Positions 1 to 8,453 of a stretch of DNA of 64,000 bases are shown here, one piece after another. Positions within the stretch are counted from its first letter, which is position 1. Each line of letters starts with the position of its first letter. The position numbers and the translations under genes are program-made. Source of the stretch: Verrucomicrobiia bacterium (GTDB lineage: Bacteria > Verrucomicrobiota > Verrucomicrobiia > Limisphaerales > CAIMTB01); contig JAHCBA010000030.1 of NCBI GenBank assembly GCA_019634625.1, positions 1 through 64,000 on the forward strand. The letters are read 5' to 3'. The notes below the pieces were generated by a model. It ran no database searches. It worked only from the letters and a program-made list of their open reading frames with translations, and was not told where the DNA came from.

Positions 1-1
1 G

Positions 2-94
2 ATCATTCGAGGCGCCCCAATTCCGGGGATTACCGTGCTGCGCGATCTCCGCGTCGATGCAGTGGAGCAAGGTGCTGCACCAAGACTCTCGTAG
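2..94 (+). CDS. Possible 3' end of an unidentified gene (partial)
   Basis: An open frame runs in from the left window edge and stops at a TAG at 92-94. Its roughly 30 residues end in ITVLRDLRVDAVEQG and read like protein, but they are too short to assign to a family. It points towards the decayed minus-strand genes that follow. It may be the true C-terminus of a gene lying to the left, or chance. Confidence 0.25.
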   Translation: MIRGAPIPGITVLRDLRVDAVEQGAAPRLS

Positions 95-193
95 TTGGCT
101 TGCGGATCCAGCCGGAGCTTCGATCTCCACCGCCTGGACACGATTCCCCTGTCCCCCGCACCTTCCAACCCGGAACCCCGTGGATGCATCGGC

Positions 194-1079
194 TTAGTTC
201 AATCGCACCAAGGCGGTCGCCGCTGATTCGGCATCAAGACGCTCCTGGATGGACCCTGCGATCGCGGCGGCCGTGCGTTGGACGGTCCCGGTAAAGACCT
301 CACGCCCGTTGACCCGCACGGTCACTGGGCGGTCGAGATCCAGCAGGGCATCGGAAAGGCGCAGGTCGATCACTGCCGGCACCTGGCCGGTGAGGGTGAT
401 GATCTGCCCCTCGCATGCCGCCTCGATCTTTGCGCGCTCGTCGATGGCCTGTTCCTCCGGGGTCCGCGGCGGCCAGGCGCCCGAGTTCCGCCGCCCGCCC
501 GGCCACCACGGTGTTGCGGTTGTAGGCCGCGTCGTTGCCACCGACGAACACCGCAAACGGCAGATTGCGCAACCCCAGCACCGAGGATTCGTTCGGATGC
601 CCCGCCATCATCGCGGCCGACGCGAATCGGTCGGCCATGCGAGGCGCCAGTTGCCAGACTACGTCGCCGCCCGCCGAGTAGCCCAAGAGGTACACGCGGT
701 CAGGATTCACTCCGGACAGGGCCACATGGGCATCGATCAGGCTCTGAAACAGCGGATCGATGTGGGCTTCGTGCCACAGATTCCACGTGTCGGTCGGCGC
801 CCGGGGGGCCACGTAGATGCCCTCGGCCGGTTCGTACAGGCGGATCTAGGTTGCGCCACTGGCGGTCGTTGACCTCCGGACGGGTGTTGCCGCCTCCGTG
901 CATCGAAATCCACAGGCTCCTCCCTTCCGGCGGCGCCTCGCCGAAGGTCCGGTCCAGCCATCGCAGCACCCGGTCGCCATGAGCCATCGACTTCTCCGCC
1001 ATCGCCTTCCGCCACCGGGCCGAAGGGGAGTTCCCGCACTTCGTTCCCAGGGACAAATTGCAGACGTCCTTCCAACCCG
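194..1079 (-). pseudogene. Decayed copy of the transglutaminase/alpha-beta hydrolase gene at 5841-8111
   Basis: Three minus-strand frames together match the C-terminal half of the intact protein 4.8 kb to the right. They share the serine-hydrolase core (GYSAGGD, then MMAGHPNE..VLGLRNLPFAVFVGGND), the upstream SLWISMHGGGNTRP block, and the C-terminal LRLSDALLDLDRPVTV block. The frames cannot be joined. There is a one-base insertion near 846-848 relative to the intact gene. Sequence is missing between the ELPFGP and EKSMAHGDR blocks and again between GRLAAADP and the TPEEQAIDERAK block, and the transglutaminase half is absent. It is a partial duplication that has decayed and makes no complete enzyme. 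Similarity to the intact copy remains high, so the duplication is probably not ancient. Confidence 0.85.
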
Positions 1080-1083
1080 GGGG

Positions 1084-1320
1084 TCAGATCAAGCCGGTCC
1101 GCGACTTCATCTCAAGCGCGCACCCTCCCTCCCCGAGCAGGTACTGATCGAGCATCTCGGACAGCGGATCCACCAGCCAGTACTCCCCCACCCCATGCGC
1201 CTCGTAGAACCGGCGACGGCGTTCCCGCTCCGCGCCCAGACGGGCATCCAATTCGGCCACGAACTCGGGAAGCGTCGGCAACTCCATCACCTGTTCCAAC
1301 AACGCGTTCAAGGAACGGGG
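1084..1320 (-). pseudogene. Uma2-family (DUF820) nuclease remnant
   Basis: The minus-strand frame ending at 1084 contains RRRRFYEAHGVGEYWLVDP followed by a short acidic and glycine-rich tail. This is the hallmark C-terminal half of Uma2/DUF820 restriction-endonuclease-like proteins, where (K/R)R..Y...GV.EYWLVDP is conserved. The N-terminal half of the fold (the LSPS..H and catalytic D regions) is missing, and the frame fuses into unrelated sequence near 1320. It lies between the hydrolase pseudogene and the 3' end of the M56 gene and seems to be another broken gene in this scar. Family call by motif; it is clearly incomplete. Confidence 0.6.
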
Positions 1321-1403
1321 GTACAGACCGCCACCCGACCGGCAAGGACGCCCCGATCTTCGCCTTGGATGGTCCGAAAGGCTGGAGATCACCAAGAAGC
1401 CCG

Positions 1404-4400
1404 TCACCACTCCCCGATCCGGTTACTGATCTTCTCGTGGTCCCGCCCGCCATACCGGCGCCCGGAAACGCCATCGGGGCTTTCTCGCAACTCCAGGCTA
1501 TAGAGAATGCACACACGCCACGGGGACTGGTCCGGCGCAGTGACCAGGAACTCCTCCACAGTGCCCGGTGCGACCATCGCCGTGCTGCCCGACGGATAGT
1601 CGCGAGCGACGGTCCTCCAGCCGACCGGTTCGGAGACGTCATCCGGATCCCACACCTGGACCCGGACGTTCCACACCAGAATCCCCAGGGACTCGGCGTT
1701 CGTCACCGCGAACCGCGCGATCGACTCATTGGGATGCCTCGGACGAAGGGAGACCGAGATGCGATGCGGGTTGACCCGGTACACAGGCACGTAGAGATCG
1801 CCCATGGCATGGACGACATATTCGTCCGCATGCTCCTTCCCGGAGCCGTTCCCCTGAGGTTCCGCGACGCGAGCCTCCGCGGATGCGTCGGGCACGTCTT
1901 CGATCGGGAGAGCGTCGAGTCGTTGCGGCGCATCGCCTGGGGGATCGGGCGGCAATTCGGTTTCGCGCGACCGGCCTGGATCCGCGGCGGCACCGTCGGG
2001 CACGGCCTCGTCGATCCCAACCTTCGGCACGGCCTTCAGTCGAATCGGTTCCTGTCGGCTTTCCAGCGTGGCCTCGTCGAAGGCGTCCGATGGGGCATAC
2101 CCGGGCGCATCGAAGCGGTAATACCGAGGCTGGACCTCGGGTGCGGCGCCGATTCGAAAAAGACCCTCCCCATCGAGAGCGATCGGACGCGGTTCGCTGA
2201 CGATGACTTGAAAACGACCCTCGCGACCGATGGCGATCGGACTCGATTCCCAAACGACGGCATCCTCGTCGAATTCCCGTCGGCCTCGCCGGACGCGGAA
2301 ATGCGGAACGTCCCGCCCGTCGTCGGCGTCGATGACCCGGCCCGCGAGTTCCCGAATGGGCGAGAGGGTGACGGTGACGTGTGTGACATCGGAGGGCCGA
2401 TGCACCATGGACGAAACGAATCCGTCGCGCGACACCTCCAGCAGCGTGCCGAACGCCGGGGCATGGGTCCAAACCGCCCTGCCTCGAAGGTCCGTTTCCG
2501 GCCGCGCATCGAGGACCCACCTGCCTTCCATCGAAGTCGCCGCGATCACGGCATCGGAGACCGGTTCACCCTCGGGCCCCTGAACGTCCAAGGTCAGCTC
2601 GACACCCGGCTGGAGGACGATCGGTTCGATCACCGTGGGCGATCTGCCTGCATCGATCGGCACCAGCCTGGACGCGAATCCAGGCGCCTCCACCAACCCC
2701 AACCAGTCCGTGGGTTGGCCGGCGATTCTCATCGCAAAGGCCCCGGTCGCATCGGTGCGCGTGCCAACGACATCCCGGCGGCTTTGCCGGTCCCTCACCC
2801 GGACCGTGGCACCCCGGATCGGGCGCTGCCGGGAGTCCACGACGCTTCCGAGAAGGGCCCGCCCTCCCGAAAGGCGAATCCGGATCGGAGCCCCCCTCCT
2901 TTCGGCCGGTCGCAGGGTCCGCCGGAAGGGCTCGGCGAATTCGGGGTGCAGCACCTTCAGGCGAATCGACTCCGCGGGAAGTTCGCGGGGAATGACGCTG
3001 GAACTCCACTGTCCGTCGATGTCGCTGACCGCGACGATCTTGGTAAGGAATGGAAACTCCTTGGCGTCGCCGGCAAAGTTGGGCGGGGGCCCTTCGATTC
3101 GGACCAGGGCGTTGCGTACCGGTTGCCCCTGTTCGTCTTCGATCCTGCCCGCAATGCGCTCTCCCGGCTCCGCTCGGTAAACGTACTCCTCCGGAAAGTC
3201 GCCGTGCTGGCGGCGGGTCCATTGGATGAGGCGCGGCACGTAGCGATCATGATTGGCCCAGAGGCCGATCGACTTCAGGGGGGCCTCCGGGTAACGCACC
3301 TCCGCCCAACCCTCCTCGTCCGTGTCGATCGTCGCCACCCGACAATGGACCCCGTCCTCCGCCAGCTCGAGCCGAAGCCGCATCCCCGCGATCGGTTCGC
3401 CACTCTCCCCGTCCACGGCCCGAAACCGAAGCATGCCCGTCCAAGGCGCTTCGACTGCGGGAACGACCGCCTCCTCCCGCCATGCGGCGGGCAACTCGGC
3501 CCCCCCAACCGCCATCCCGACGACGACGAACGCAGCCGATTCTCCCGCGGACACGAGATCGATCGTACGAACCGTCCTCTCGGGATGCGGATTCGCCAAA
3601 GCGGAGAGACCGAGTCTCACGGAATTGCCATACTCGGCGAGGTTCGGCCCGTCGCCACTCCATACGATGCGGGAATCGGGATCGGAGAGCCTCGTCGGCG
3701 TTTCGTACCGTTGACGCCAATAGTTGAGTGTGTGATGCCCGTATCGAACGGGCAGTTCGGCGACGGTGCCGTCGGCGTAGTTCAATCGGATTCGCGCGAT
3801 GGTGGCGCCGTTGTCCGCGTAGTAATAGGTCCCGTGCAGGAGGTACAGGCGTCCGAAGGCTCGTCCCACGGCGATCCCCCTCGCCGCGGTGCGGAAGTAC
3901 CACTCTTCCCGGGTGGCATCGGTCCCCGCCAACCGGATGAGTCCGGAGATCGAGAACGGCACGCCGAGGAAGGTCCGCCTGCCCCGTGGGATCTGCCACC
4001 ACATGCCGGGCGGATCGAGCTGCCGGTGGAAGACGCCCGGCTCGAGGTGATCCCCCGGGAAGTCGGTGTGGCCGCCCAGATCGATGGCCTCCACGCCCCG
4101 GACGTACGGAGCCTCGGACGACCCATCGGGAGCCGCGTCAGGAAGTCGGGTAAGCGCGCCGACACCCAGGAGTCCCAGGAGGCTCGCCCCGAGGATCGAA
4201 GCGAAGCGAGGCGTGGGGCGCGCTTGAACCAGCATCTTCAACCGTCGCGGAAGCGGATTCGACCGCTCCACGATTCCCAACAACGGCTCGGAGGCTCCCC
4301 CGGCGGGCATGACAGTGGCCAGCTTGAGCAGGGTCGCCCCGTACGCACGGCGCGCGTCGAGATCCGCTCCCCGCAACGCCAGGGCATCGCACGCGGGTTC

Positions 4401-5261
4401 CAGATCGCGACGGATTCGAGATGCCGCCCACCGGACTGCCGGATTGAACCAATGAATGCAGGTCAGAAGGGTGACCCAAGCGTTCCACAACGTGTCCCTC
4501 CGACGGAGGTGCGCGAACTCGTGCCGGAAGATGTGGCGCCATTCGTCCGCTCCCAGTTCGCGAACCAGCCTCGCCGGGAGGACCAGGACAGGACGGAACC
4601 ACCCGTAAAGACCGGGACCGTCGAGATCCGGATGCACCCGCACCTCCACCGGCCGGCGCACTCCGGCCTCCTGACGACAACGCTCGATCAGTCGTCCCAG
4701 CGCCTCGTCCTCCGGAGCCGGACACCGTCGGAGGCAACGCCGGAACAGCACGGCTCCCACGGCATGCCGCACCAGCAGCCCGGCCCCCACCGCACCCCAA
4801 AGCACCGACAGCCACTCCATCCACCAAGGAAACCTTCCGGTCCCCGTTCGAGCGACCGAGTCGTCGGCGGGAATCGGCAGCCAGTCGGCGCCGTACACTC
4901 GAGGTAGAGCCGAGGGATCCGGAGCGCGAAGCCTCTCCCGATCGCTCACGTCCACCACCGCGACCCCGGGTGCGGGCGCAGCGGGAAGAACGGCTTCCGA
5001 GGCCACCGGTCGAGCCGGCACGAGAATCCGTTCCTCCGTCCGCCACGCGGTCAGTCGCTGCCAACTGAGCGAACTGGCCGGAAGGGTCGGGAGGGAGAGT
5101 CGAAGCAGGACCACGAACCAGAGTGCGAACGTCCACCCCGGACCCAGCCGATTCCGCAACACGCGCTGAAGGGCCACCACGACCAGAATCAGGGCGGCGC
5201 CTTCGATCGAAACCCTGACGACCGCCCCGAACACCGCCATCCACCATTCCGGAAGGTTCAT
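1404..5261 (-). CDS. BlaR1/MecR1-type M56 membrane metallopeptidase with long carboxypeptidase-regulatory-like tail
   Basis: The 1285-residue product probably senses an envelope signal and inactivates the BlaI-type repressor encoded just upstream. Hydrophobic segments near residues 10-35, 42-60 and 145-165 frame an M56 peptidase domain with the zinc motif HEFAH at about 247-251 and a downstream RRDLEPACDALAL. A further membrane segment near 350-370 (LGASLLGLLGVGAL) precedes about 900 residues likely to be outside the cytoplasm. These contain repeated carboxypeptidase-regulatory/CnaB-like units, for example RIAGRIEDEQGQPVRNALVRI and ALLGSVVDSRQRPIRGATVRV. The penicillin-binding sensor of classical BlaR1 is absent, so the ligand is unlikely to be a beta-lactam recognised in the classical way. 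The start overlaps the blaI-like stop by 4 bp (ATGA), indicating translational coupling. Family assignment is solid; the signal is unknown. Confidence 0.9.
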   Translation of the reverse strand: MNLPEWWMAVFGAVVRVSIEGAALILVVVALQRVLRNRLGPGWTFALWFVVLLRLSLPTLPASSLSWQRLTAWRTEERILVPARPVASEAVLPAAPAPGVAVVDVSDRERLRAPDPSALPRVYGADWLPIPADDSVARTGTGRFPWWMEWLSVLWGAVGAGLLVRHAVGAVLFRRCLRRCPAPEDEALGRLIERCRQEAGVRRPVEVRVHPDLDGPGLYGWFRPVLVLPARLVRELGADEWRHIFRHEFAHLRRRDTLWNAWVTLLTCIHWFNPAVRWAASRIRRDLEPACDALALRGADLDARRAYGATLLKLATVMPAGGASEPLLGIVERSNPLPRRLKMLVQARPTPRFASILGASLLGLLGVGALTRLPDAAPDGSSEAPYVRGVEAIDLGGHTDFPGDHLEPGVFHRQLDPPGMWWQIPRGRRTFLGVPFSISGLIRLAGTDATREEWYFRTAARGIAVGRAFGRLYLLHGTYYYADNGATIARIRLNYADGTVAELPVRYGHHTLNYWRQRYETPTRLSDPDSRIVWSGDGPNLAEYGNSVRLGLSALANPHPERTVRTIDLVSAGESAAFVVVGMAVGGAELPAAWREEAVVPAVEAPWTGMLRFRAVDGESGEPIAGMRLRLELAEDGVHCRVATIDTDEEGWAEVRYPEAPLKSIGLWANHDRYVPRLIQWTRRQHGDFPEEYVYRAEPGERIAGRIEDEQGQPVRNALVRIEGPPPNFAGDAKEFPFLTKIVAVSDIDGQWSSSVIPRELPAESIRLKVLHPEFAEPFRRTLRPAERRGAPIRIRLSGGRALLGSVVDSRQRPIRGATVRVRDRQSRRDVVGTRTDATGAFAMRIAGQPTDWLGLVEAPGFASRLVPIDAGRSPTVIEPIVLQPGVELTLDVQGPEGEPVSDAVIAATSMEGRWVLDARPETDLRGRAVWTHAPAFGTLLEVSRDGFVSSMVHRPSDVTHVTVTLSPIRELAGRVIDADDGRDVPHFRVRRGRREFDEDAVVWESSPIAIGREGRFQVIVSEPRPIALDGEGLFRIGAAPEVQPRYYRFDAPGYAPSDAFDEATLESRQEPIRLKAVPKVGIDEAVPDGAAADPGRSRETELPPDPPGDAPQRLDALPIEDVPDASAEARVAEPQGNGSGKEHADEYVVHAMGDLYVPVYRVNPHRISVSLRPRHPNESIARFAVTNAESLGILVWNVRVQVWDPDDVSEPVGWRTVARDYPSGSTAMVAPGTVEEFLVTAPDQSPWRVCILYSLELRESPDGVSGRRYGGRDHEKISNRIGEW

Positions 5262-5674
5262 GAGTTTGGCCTTTCGGTGTGCTCGTCCAGGATGCGTTTC
5301 ATCTCCCGGACCTCCTCCGGCGTCAGCCGTTGCCGGGTGGCGAAGTGAACGATGGCCTCCTTGATCGCGCCCCCGAAGACCCGCTCAAGAAACGTGCCGC
5401 TCTCCGCGGCCACCATCCGCTTCCGCGTAACGAGCGGTGTGTAGAGGTAAAGATTCTTGTGCGGCCGAGCCTCGACGAGCCCCTTGCGCACGAGCCGCGC
5501 CAGCATGGTCCGGACGGTGTTCGGATGCCGCGAGCCGCCCTCGGACAACGCCTCGATCAGATCGTAGGCCGTCTGGGGCGACCGTTCCCAGAGGAGTTCC
5601 ATCAAGCGCCACTCCTGCGTCCCCAACGCGGGAGGCGAGCCCGCGTGCTTCTTTTTCCTATTCGCGACCGGCAT
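5258..5674 (-). CDS. BlaI/MecI/CopY-family winged-helix repressor
   Basis: The protein has about 138 residues, normal for BlaI/MecI. It has the typical N-terminal winged helix (LGTQEWRLMELLWERSPQTA, then HPNTVRTMLARLVRKGLVEA) and a C-terminal dimerisation region with the protease-sensitive stretch. It should bind a palindromic operator and repress its own operon until cleaved through the action of the co-encoded M56 protease. I prefer the ATG at 5674 (MPVANRKKK). The alternative GTG at 5689 lies inside the operator, and the predicted transcription start falls near 5674. The gene overlaps the downstream M56 gene by 4 bp. Regulation is predicted to be autogenous. Confidence 0.9.
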   Translation of the reverse strand: MPVANRKKKHAGSPPALGTQEWRLMELLWERSPQTAYDLIEALSEGGSRHPNTVRTMLARLVRKGLVEARPHKNLYLYTPLVTRKRMVAAESGTFLERVFGGAIKEAIVHFATRQRLTPEEVREMKRILDEHTERPNS

Positions 5675-5679
5675 GAACT

Positions 5680-5695
5680 CACTACACACGTAGTG
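5680..5695. promoter_or_regulatory. Predicted BlaI-type operator
   Basis: CACTACACACGTAGTG is a perfect inverted repeat with 6-bp arms (CACTAC/GTAGTG) and a 4-bp centre. It contains the TAC..GTA core typical of BlaI/MecI operators. It overlaps the predicted -10 box of the blaI-like gene and lies just upstream of its ATG, exactly where an autorepressor should bind. Confidence 0.75.
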
Positions 5696-5709
5696 GGTTT
5701 TTCAGGCAA
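5681..5709 (-). promoter_or_regulatory. Predicted promoter of the blaI-M56 operon
   Basis: On the minus strand, TTGCCT (5709-5704) and TGTAGT (5686-5681) are separated by exactly 17 bp. Each matches four of six sigma-70 consensus bases. The -10 box lies within the operator palindrome. Transcription would begin at about 5674, the A of the preferred ATG, implying a leaderless or nearly leaderless mRNA. Confidence 0.5.
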
Positions 5710-5840
5710 CGAAATTCTCCCCGGCGGCACGCCTTTCCATCGGAGGGCCCAGCTCCCGCGAGGCCAGGCACGGGTTTCGATCGCAGGGGTGGACTCGCGG
5801 AGCTCGTCCCTCCGATTTCAACCCCTCGGGGAACCGTTGC

Positions 5841-8111
5841 TCAATTCCAGCGAAGGATGGCCGTTGCGGCCGAAGCCGCGTCGAGGCGCTCCTCCAGGGA
5901 CTCGGCGATGGCGGCGGCGGTGCGATCCGCTTTGCCGGCGAAAACCTCCGTGCCGTTGACCGTCACGGTGACGGGCCGGTCAAGGTCGAGCAGGGCGTCG
6001 GACAACCGCAATCGAAGCGTCCCCGGAACCTCTCCGCTCAACGCGATCGACTGTCCATCGCACACGGCCTCGATCCTGGGGCGCCCCTCGATGGGGGTCT
6101 CGGGCGGAATCTGCAGCCAATAGAAGCGGCGGTGAACGACGTCGTCCTGCTCCCACACGATCTTCTTCGGCCACGGCTGGCGGGTGAAGGTCGCCATCCA
6201 CGGCAGCGCCTCCGCATCCTTCTTCTGCATCCAGTGCCCGATGCCCTCGTACACGCGGGCCATGTGGATGTAGGCGCCCGGATCCGCCTCGGCCAACCGG
6301 CCGAGTTGCGCGGCACGCTCGGCGACGACCGTGTTGCGTCCGTAAGCGGAATCGTTCCCGCCGACGAAAACGGCGAAGGGCAGATTGCGAAGTCCCAGGA
6401 CCGAGGCCTCGTTCGGATGCCCGGCCATCATCGCCGCGGCCGCAAATCGGTCGGCCATGCGAGGCGCCAATTGCCAGACTCCGTCGCCACCCGCCGAGTA
6501 TCCGAGCAGAAAAACCCGATTCGGGTTCACTCCCGCGAGGGCGACGTGGGCGTCGATGAGACTTTGGAACAGGGAATCGATGTGGGCCTCGTGCCAGAGG
6601 TTCCAGGTGTCCGTGGGCGCACGAGGGGCGAGGTAGATGCCTTCGGCAGGCTCGTAGAGATCGATCTGATTGCGCCACTGCCGATCGTTGACGGCGGGTC
6701 GCGTGTTGCCTCCGCCGTGCATCGAGATCCACAGGCTGCGTCCGTCGGTCGGGGCATCCCCGAACGTCTTGTCGAGCCAGCGCAGCTCCCGGGTGCCGTC
6801 GCCGATGATCTTTTCCGACATCGCGTTCCGCATCTCCTCCGCGACGCGCGCGGTCCGGTCGGCGAAGAGCAACTCCAGACACCGCGCCGCCTCCGCCTTC
6901 GATAAGGAGGCCTGCATGGCGGGCAGATCCGATGGGCGCTCGGAGAACGGCAACGCAAGCCACGCCTCGATGGCGTCGATCGCCGGAGAGGCCGGACGGA
7001 GGTTTGCCCAGACCGCGTCGATCGTCGGCTCCCCCTTCTCGAGCGGACCGAACGGCAGTTCCCGAATCTCGTCGCCCACAGCGAATCGAAGTGTGCCTCG
7101 AAGACCGGGCTCGAGGCCGAGACGTGCCATGTCGTTCATGTCGGCGGTGCCGGCCTTCGTTTCGGCCTCGGCGACCACGCCGCCCGCCGGTTCGACCGCG
7201 CAGACACGGGCCACGATCCGGGTCCCACCCGGTCGATCGAAGAGGCGAACTCCCAGCATCGCACCGGCGCTCTCCGGGGATGCGCCGGCGCGCGGGCTCG
7301 TATAACGGGCGGTGACGTTGACCGCCGCCACGCTGCTCTGCCGACGGGACCAGACCATCGGAAAGGAAAGCCCCTCGCGCTTCCATGAGGTCGCGTAGAT
7401 GGCATGACGCGGTTCATCCGCCTTCGCCTTCGAGGCGTCGCCCGTGAACCAGCCCCGGTTCAATCCGCTGGCGTCGTACTCGTCCGCCCCGGTGAAATGC
7501 CAGTCGCCATCCCAAACCTCCACCCAGGTGTGGTTGCCCCGCAGATTGGTCCACATCGGGGTCCCGACCGCCCGGGCCGGAATGCCCACCGCACGGCACG
7601 CTCCCACCAGGATGATCGACAGTCCCGTGCAGGTGGCCCGGCTGATCTCGATCGATTCCTTCGGACTCTGGTTCGCCCGCTTCCGGCCCGTGTGGTAGTG
7701 GACATTGATCCGGTTGAACAACTCGCGGTTCAGCGTCTGGACCGCCTCGGTCGCGGTCGTCGCCTCCTTCACCAGTTCACCGGCCAGCTCGTAGAACTGC
7801 GCCCGCCACGGATCTCGCGGTTCATCGAACACCGCGTAGGGCAGAACATCGTTGTGGAACAATTCGACCGGCACCGACGCCGCCCACGGGAATCGCTCCC
7901 GCGCCCGGAATGCGAGATCCAGATTCTCGATCAGGAACTCCGCCGACAACGCCTCGCGATCCGCCTCCGGCATGTGCTCGATCAGGAACCGCGCCGCCTC
8001 TTCGCCGGGCGTCCCGTGCCGCTCACGCGCCGCCGCCAGAAACTCGTCGTGGGAAGAACCCCGGGCCGAAGTCGCCAGGGCGAGGAACAGTACGAGGACA
8101 GCGCGCATCAC
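5841..8111 (-). CDS. Secreted transglutaminase-like plus alpha/beta-hydrolase fusion protein
   Basis: The product has 756 residues and an N-terminal signal peptide (MMRAVLVLFLALATSARG). The first half carries a transglutaminase-like domain with the expected Cys (SRATCTGLS), His (GNHTWVEVWDG) and Asp (FTGADEYDAS) elements. The second half is a serine hydrolase of the dienelactone-hydrolase/esterase type, with an oxyanion-hole HGGGN and the nucleophile elbow GYSAGGD. A candidate acid is in VFVGGNDSAY and a candidate catalytic His in EGIGHWMQ. Substrates cannot be read from sequence; extracytoplasmic protein or peptide processing is plausible. A decayed partial copy lies at 194-1079, on the other side of the blaI-M56 pair. 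The start could be either of the two tandem ATGs. Confidence 0.85.
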   Translation of the reverse strand: MMRAVLVLFLALATSARGSSHDEFLAAARERHGTPGEEAARFLIEHMPEADREALSAEFLIENLDLAFRARERFPWAASVPVELFHNDVLPYAVFDEPRDPWRAQFYELAGELVKEATTATEAVQTLNRELFNRINVHYHTGRKRANQSPKESIEISRATCTGLSIILVGACRAVGIPARAVGTPMWTNLRGNHTWVEVWDGDWHFTGADEYDASGLNRGWFTGDASKAKADEPRHAIYATSWKREGLSFPMVWSRRQSSVAAVNVTARYTSPRAGASPESAGAMLGVRLFDRPGGTRIVARVCAVEPAGGVVAEAETKAGTADMNDMARLGLEPGLRGTLRFAVGDEIRELPFGPLEKGEPTIDAVWANLRPASPAIDAIEAWLALPFSERPSDLPAMQASLSKAEAARCLELLFADRTARVAEEMRNAMSEKIIGDGTRELRWLDKTFGDAPTDGRSLWISMHGGGNTRPAVNDRQWRNQIDLYEPAEGIYLAPRAPTDTWNLWHEAHIDSLFQSLIDAHVALAGVNPNRVFLLGYSAGGDGVWQLAPRMADRFAAAAMMAGHPNEASVLGLRNLPFAVFVGGNDSAYGRNTVVAERAAQLGRLAEADPGAYIHMARVYEGIGHWMQKKDAEALPWMATFTRQPWPKKIVWEQDDVVHRRFYWLQIPPETPIEGRPRIEAVCDGQSIALSGEVPGTLRLRLSDALLDLDRPVTVTVNGTEVFAGKADRTAAAIAESLEERLDAASAATAILRWN

Positions 8112-8173
8112 GGACCCGGACCCTACCCCTCCACCGCCCCATCGAGAACCGGAAACCGACGCGCCCCGTGCAA

Positions 8174-8398
8174 CTACCGCTTGCGAACCGGTCCAACGAT
8201 CTCGACCGTGACCGGCACCCCATCGAACTCCTCCGGCACCGAGCCTTCGGGCGACGGCGGCTCGCTCAGGTTGACCTTCAGCGCGTAACCCGAACCTGCC
8301 CGGGTGATCCCGATCCCCGCCAGGCCGCCCAGCGAACCCAGCGCCGCCAACGCCGCCACCTTCGCCGCCCGCGCCGCTTCCAGACTGGCCGGTTTCAT
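8174..8398 (-). CDS. Small hypothetical protein, likely partner or detached N-terminus of a trypsin-like protease
   Basis: The 74-residue ORF lies 55 bp downstream of the CHAT/protease chimera on the same strand. It has an Ala-rich helix followed by GIGITRAGSGYALKVNLSEPP and FDGVPVTVEIVGPVRK. That pattern (GIG...YALKVNL...DGVPV.VEVVG) recurs, as I recall, in small ORFs or N-terminal regions linked to bacterial trypsin-like/Nal1-like proteases. It has no membrane segment or signal peptide. A role as a structural piece or partner of the neighbouring protease half is inference. Confidence 0.6.
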   Translation of the reverse strand: MKPASLEAARAAKVAALAALGSLGGLAGIGITRAGSGYALKVNLSEPPSPEGSVPEEFDGVPVTVEIVGPVRKR

Positions 8399-8453
8399 GA
8401 CAACACCACCATTTCGGCCATTACACCGGGCCGCCCCGCCGATTCAACGCCAA

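Noticed and set aside
194-1079. Programmed frameshift producing one hydrolase
   Set aside because: Besides the frame change, whole blocks present in the intact copy are missing, so decay explains it better.
1365-4907. A 1180-residue plus-strand frame
   Set aside because: It is a mirror of the M56 gene on the minus strand, with Arg/Pro-rich composition and no domain signature.
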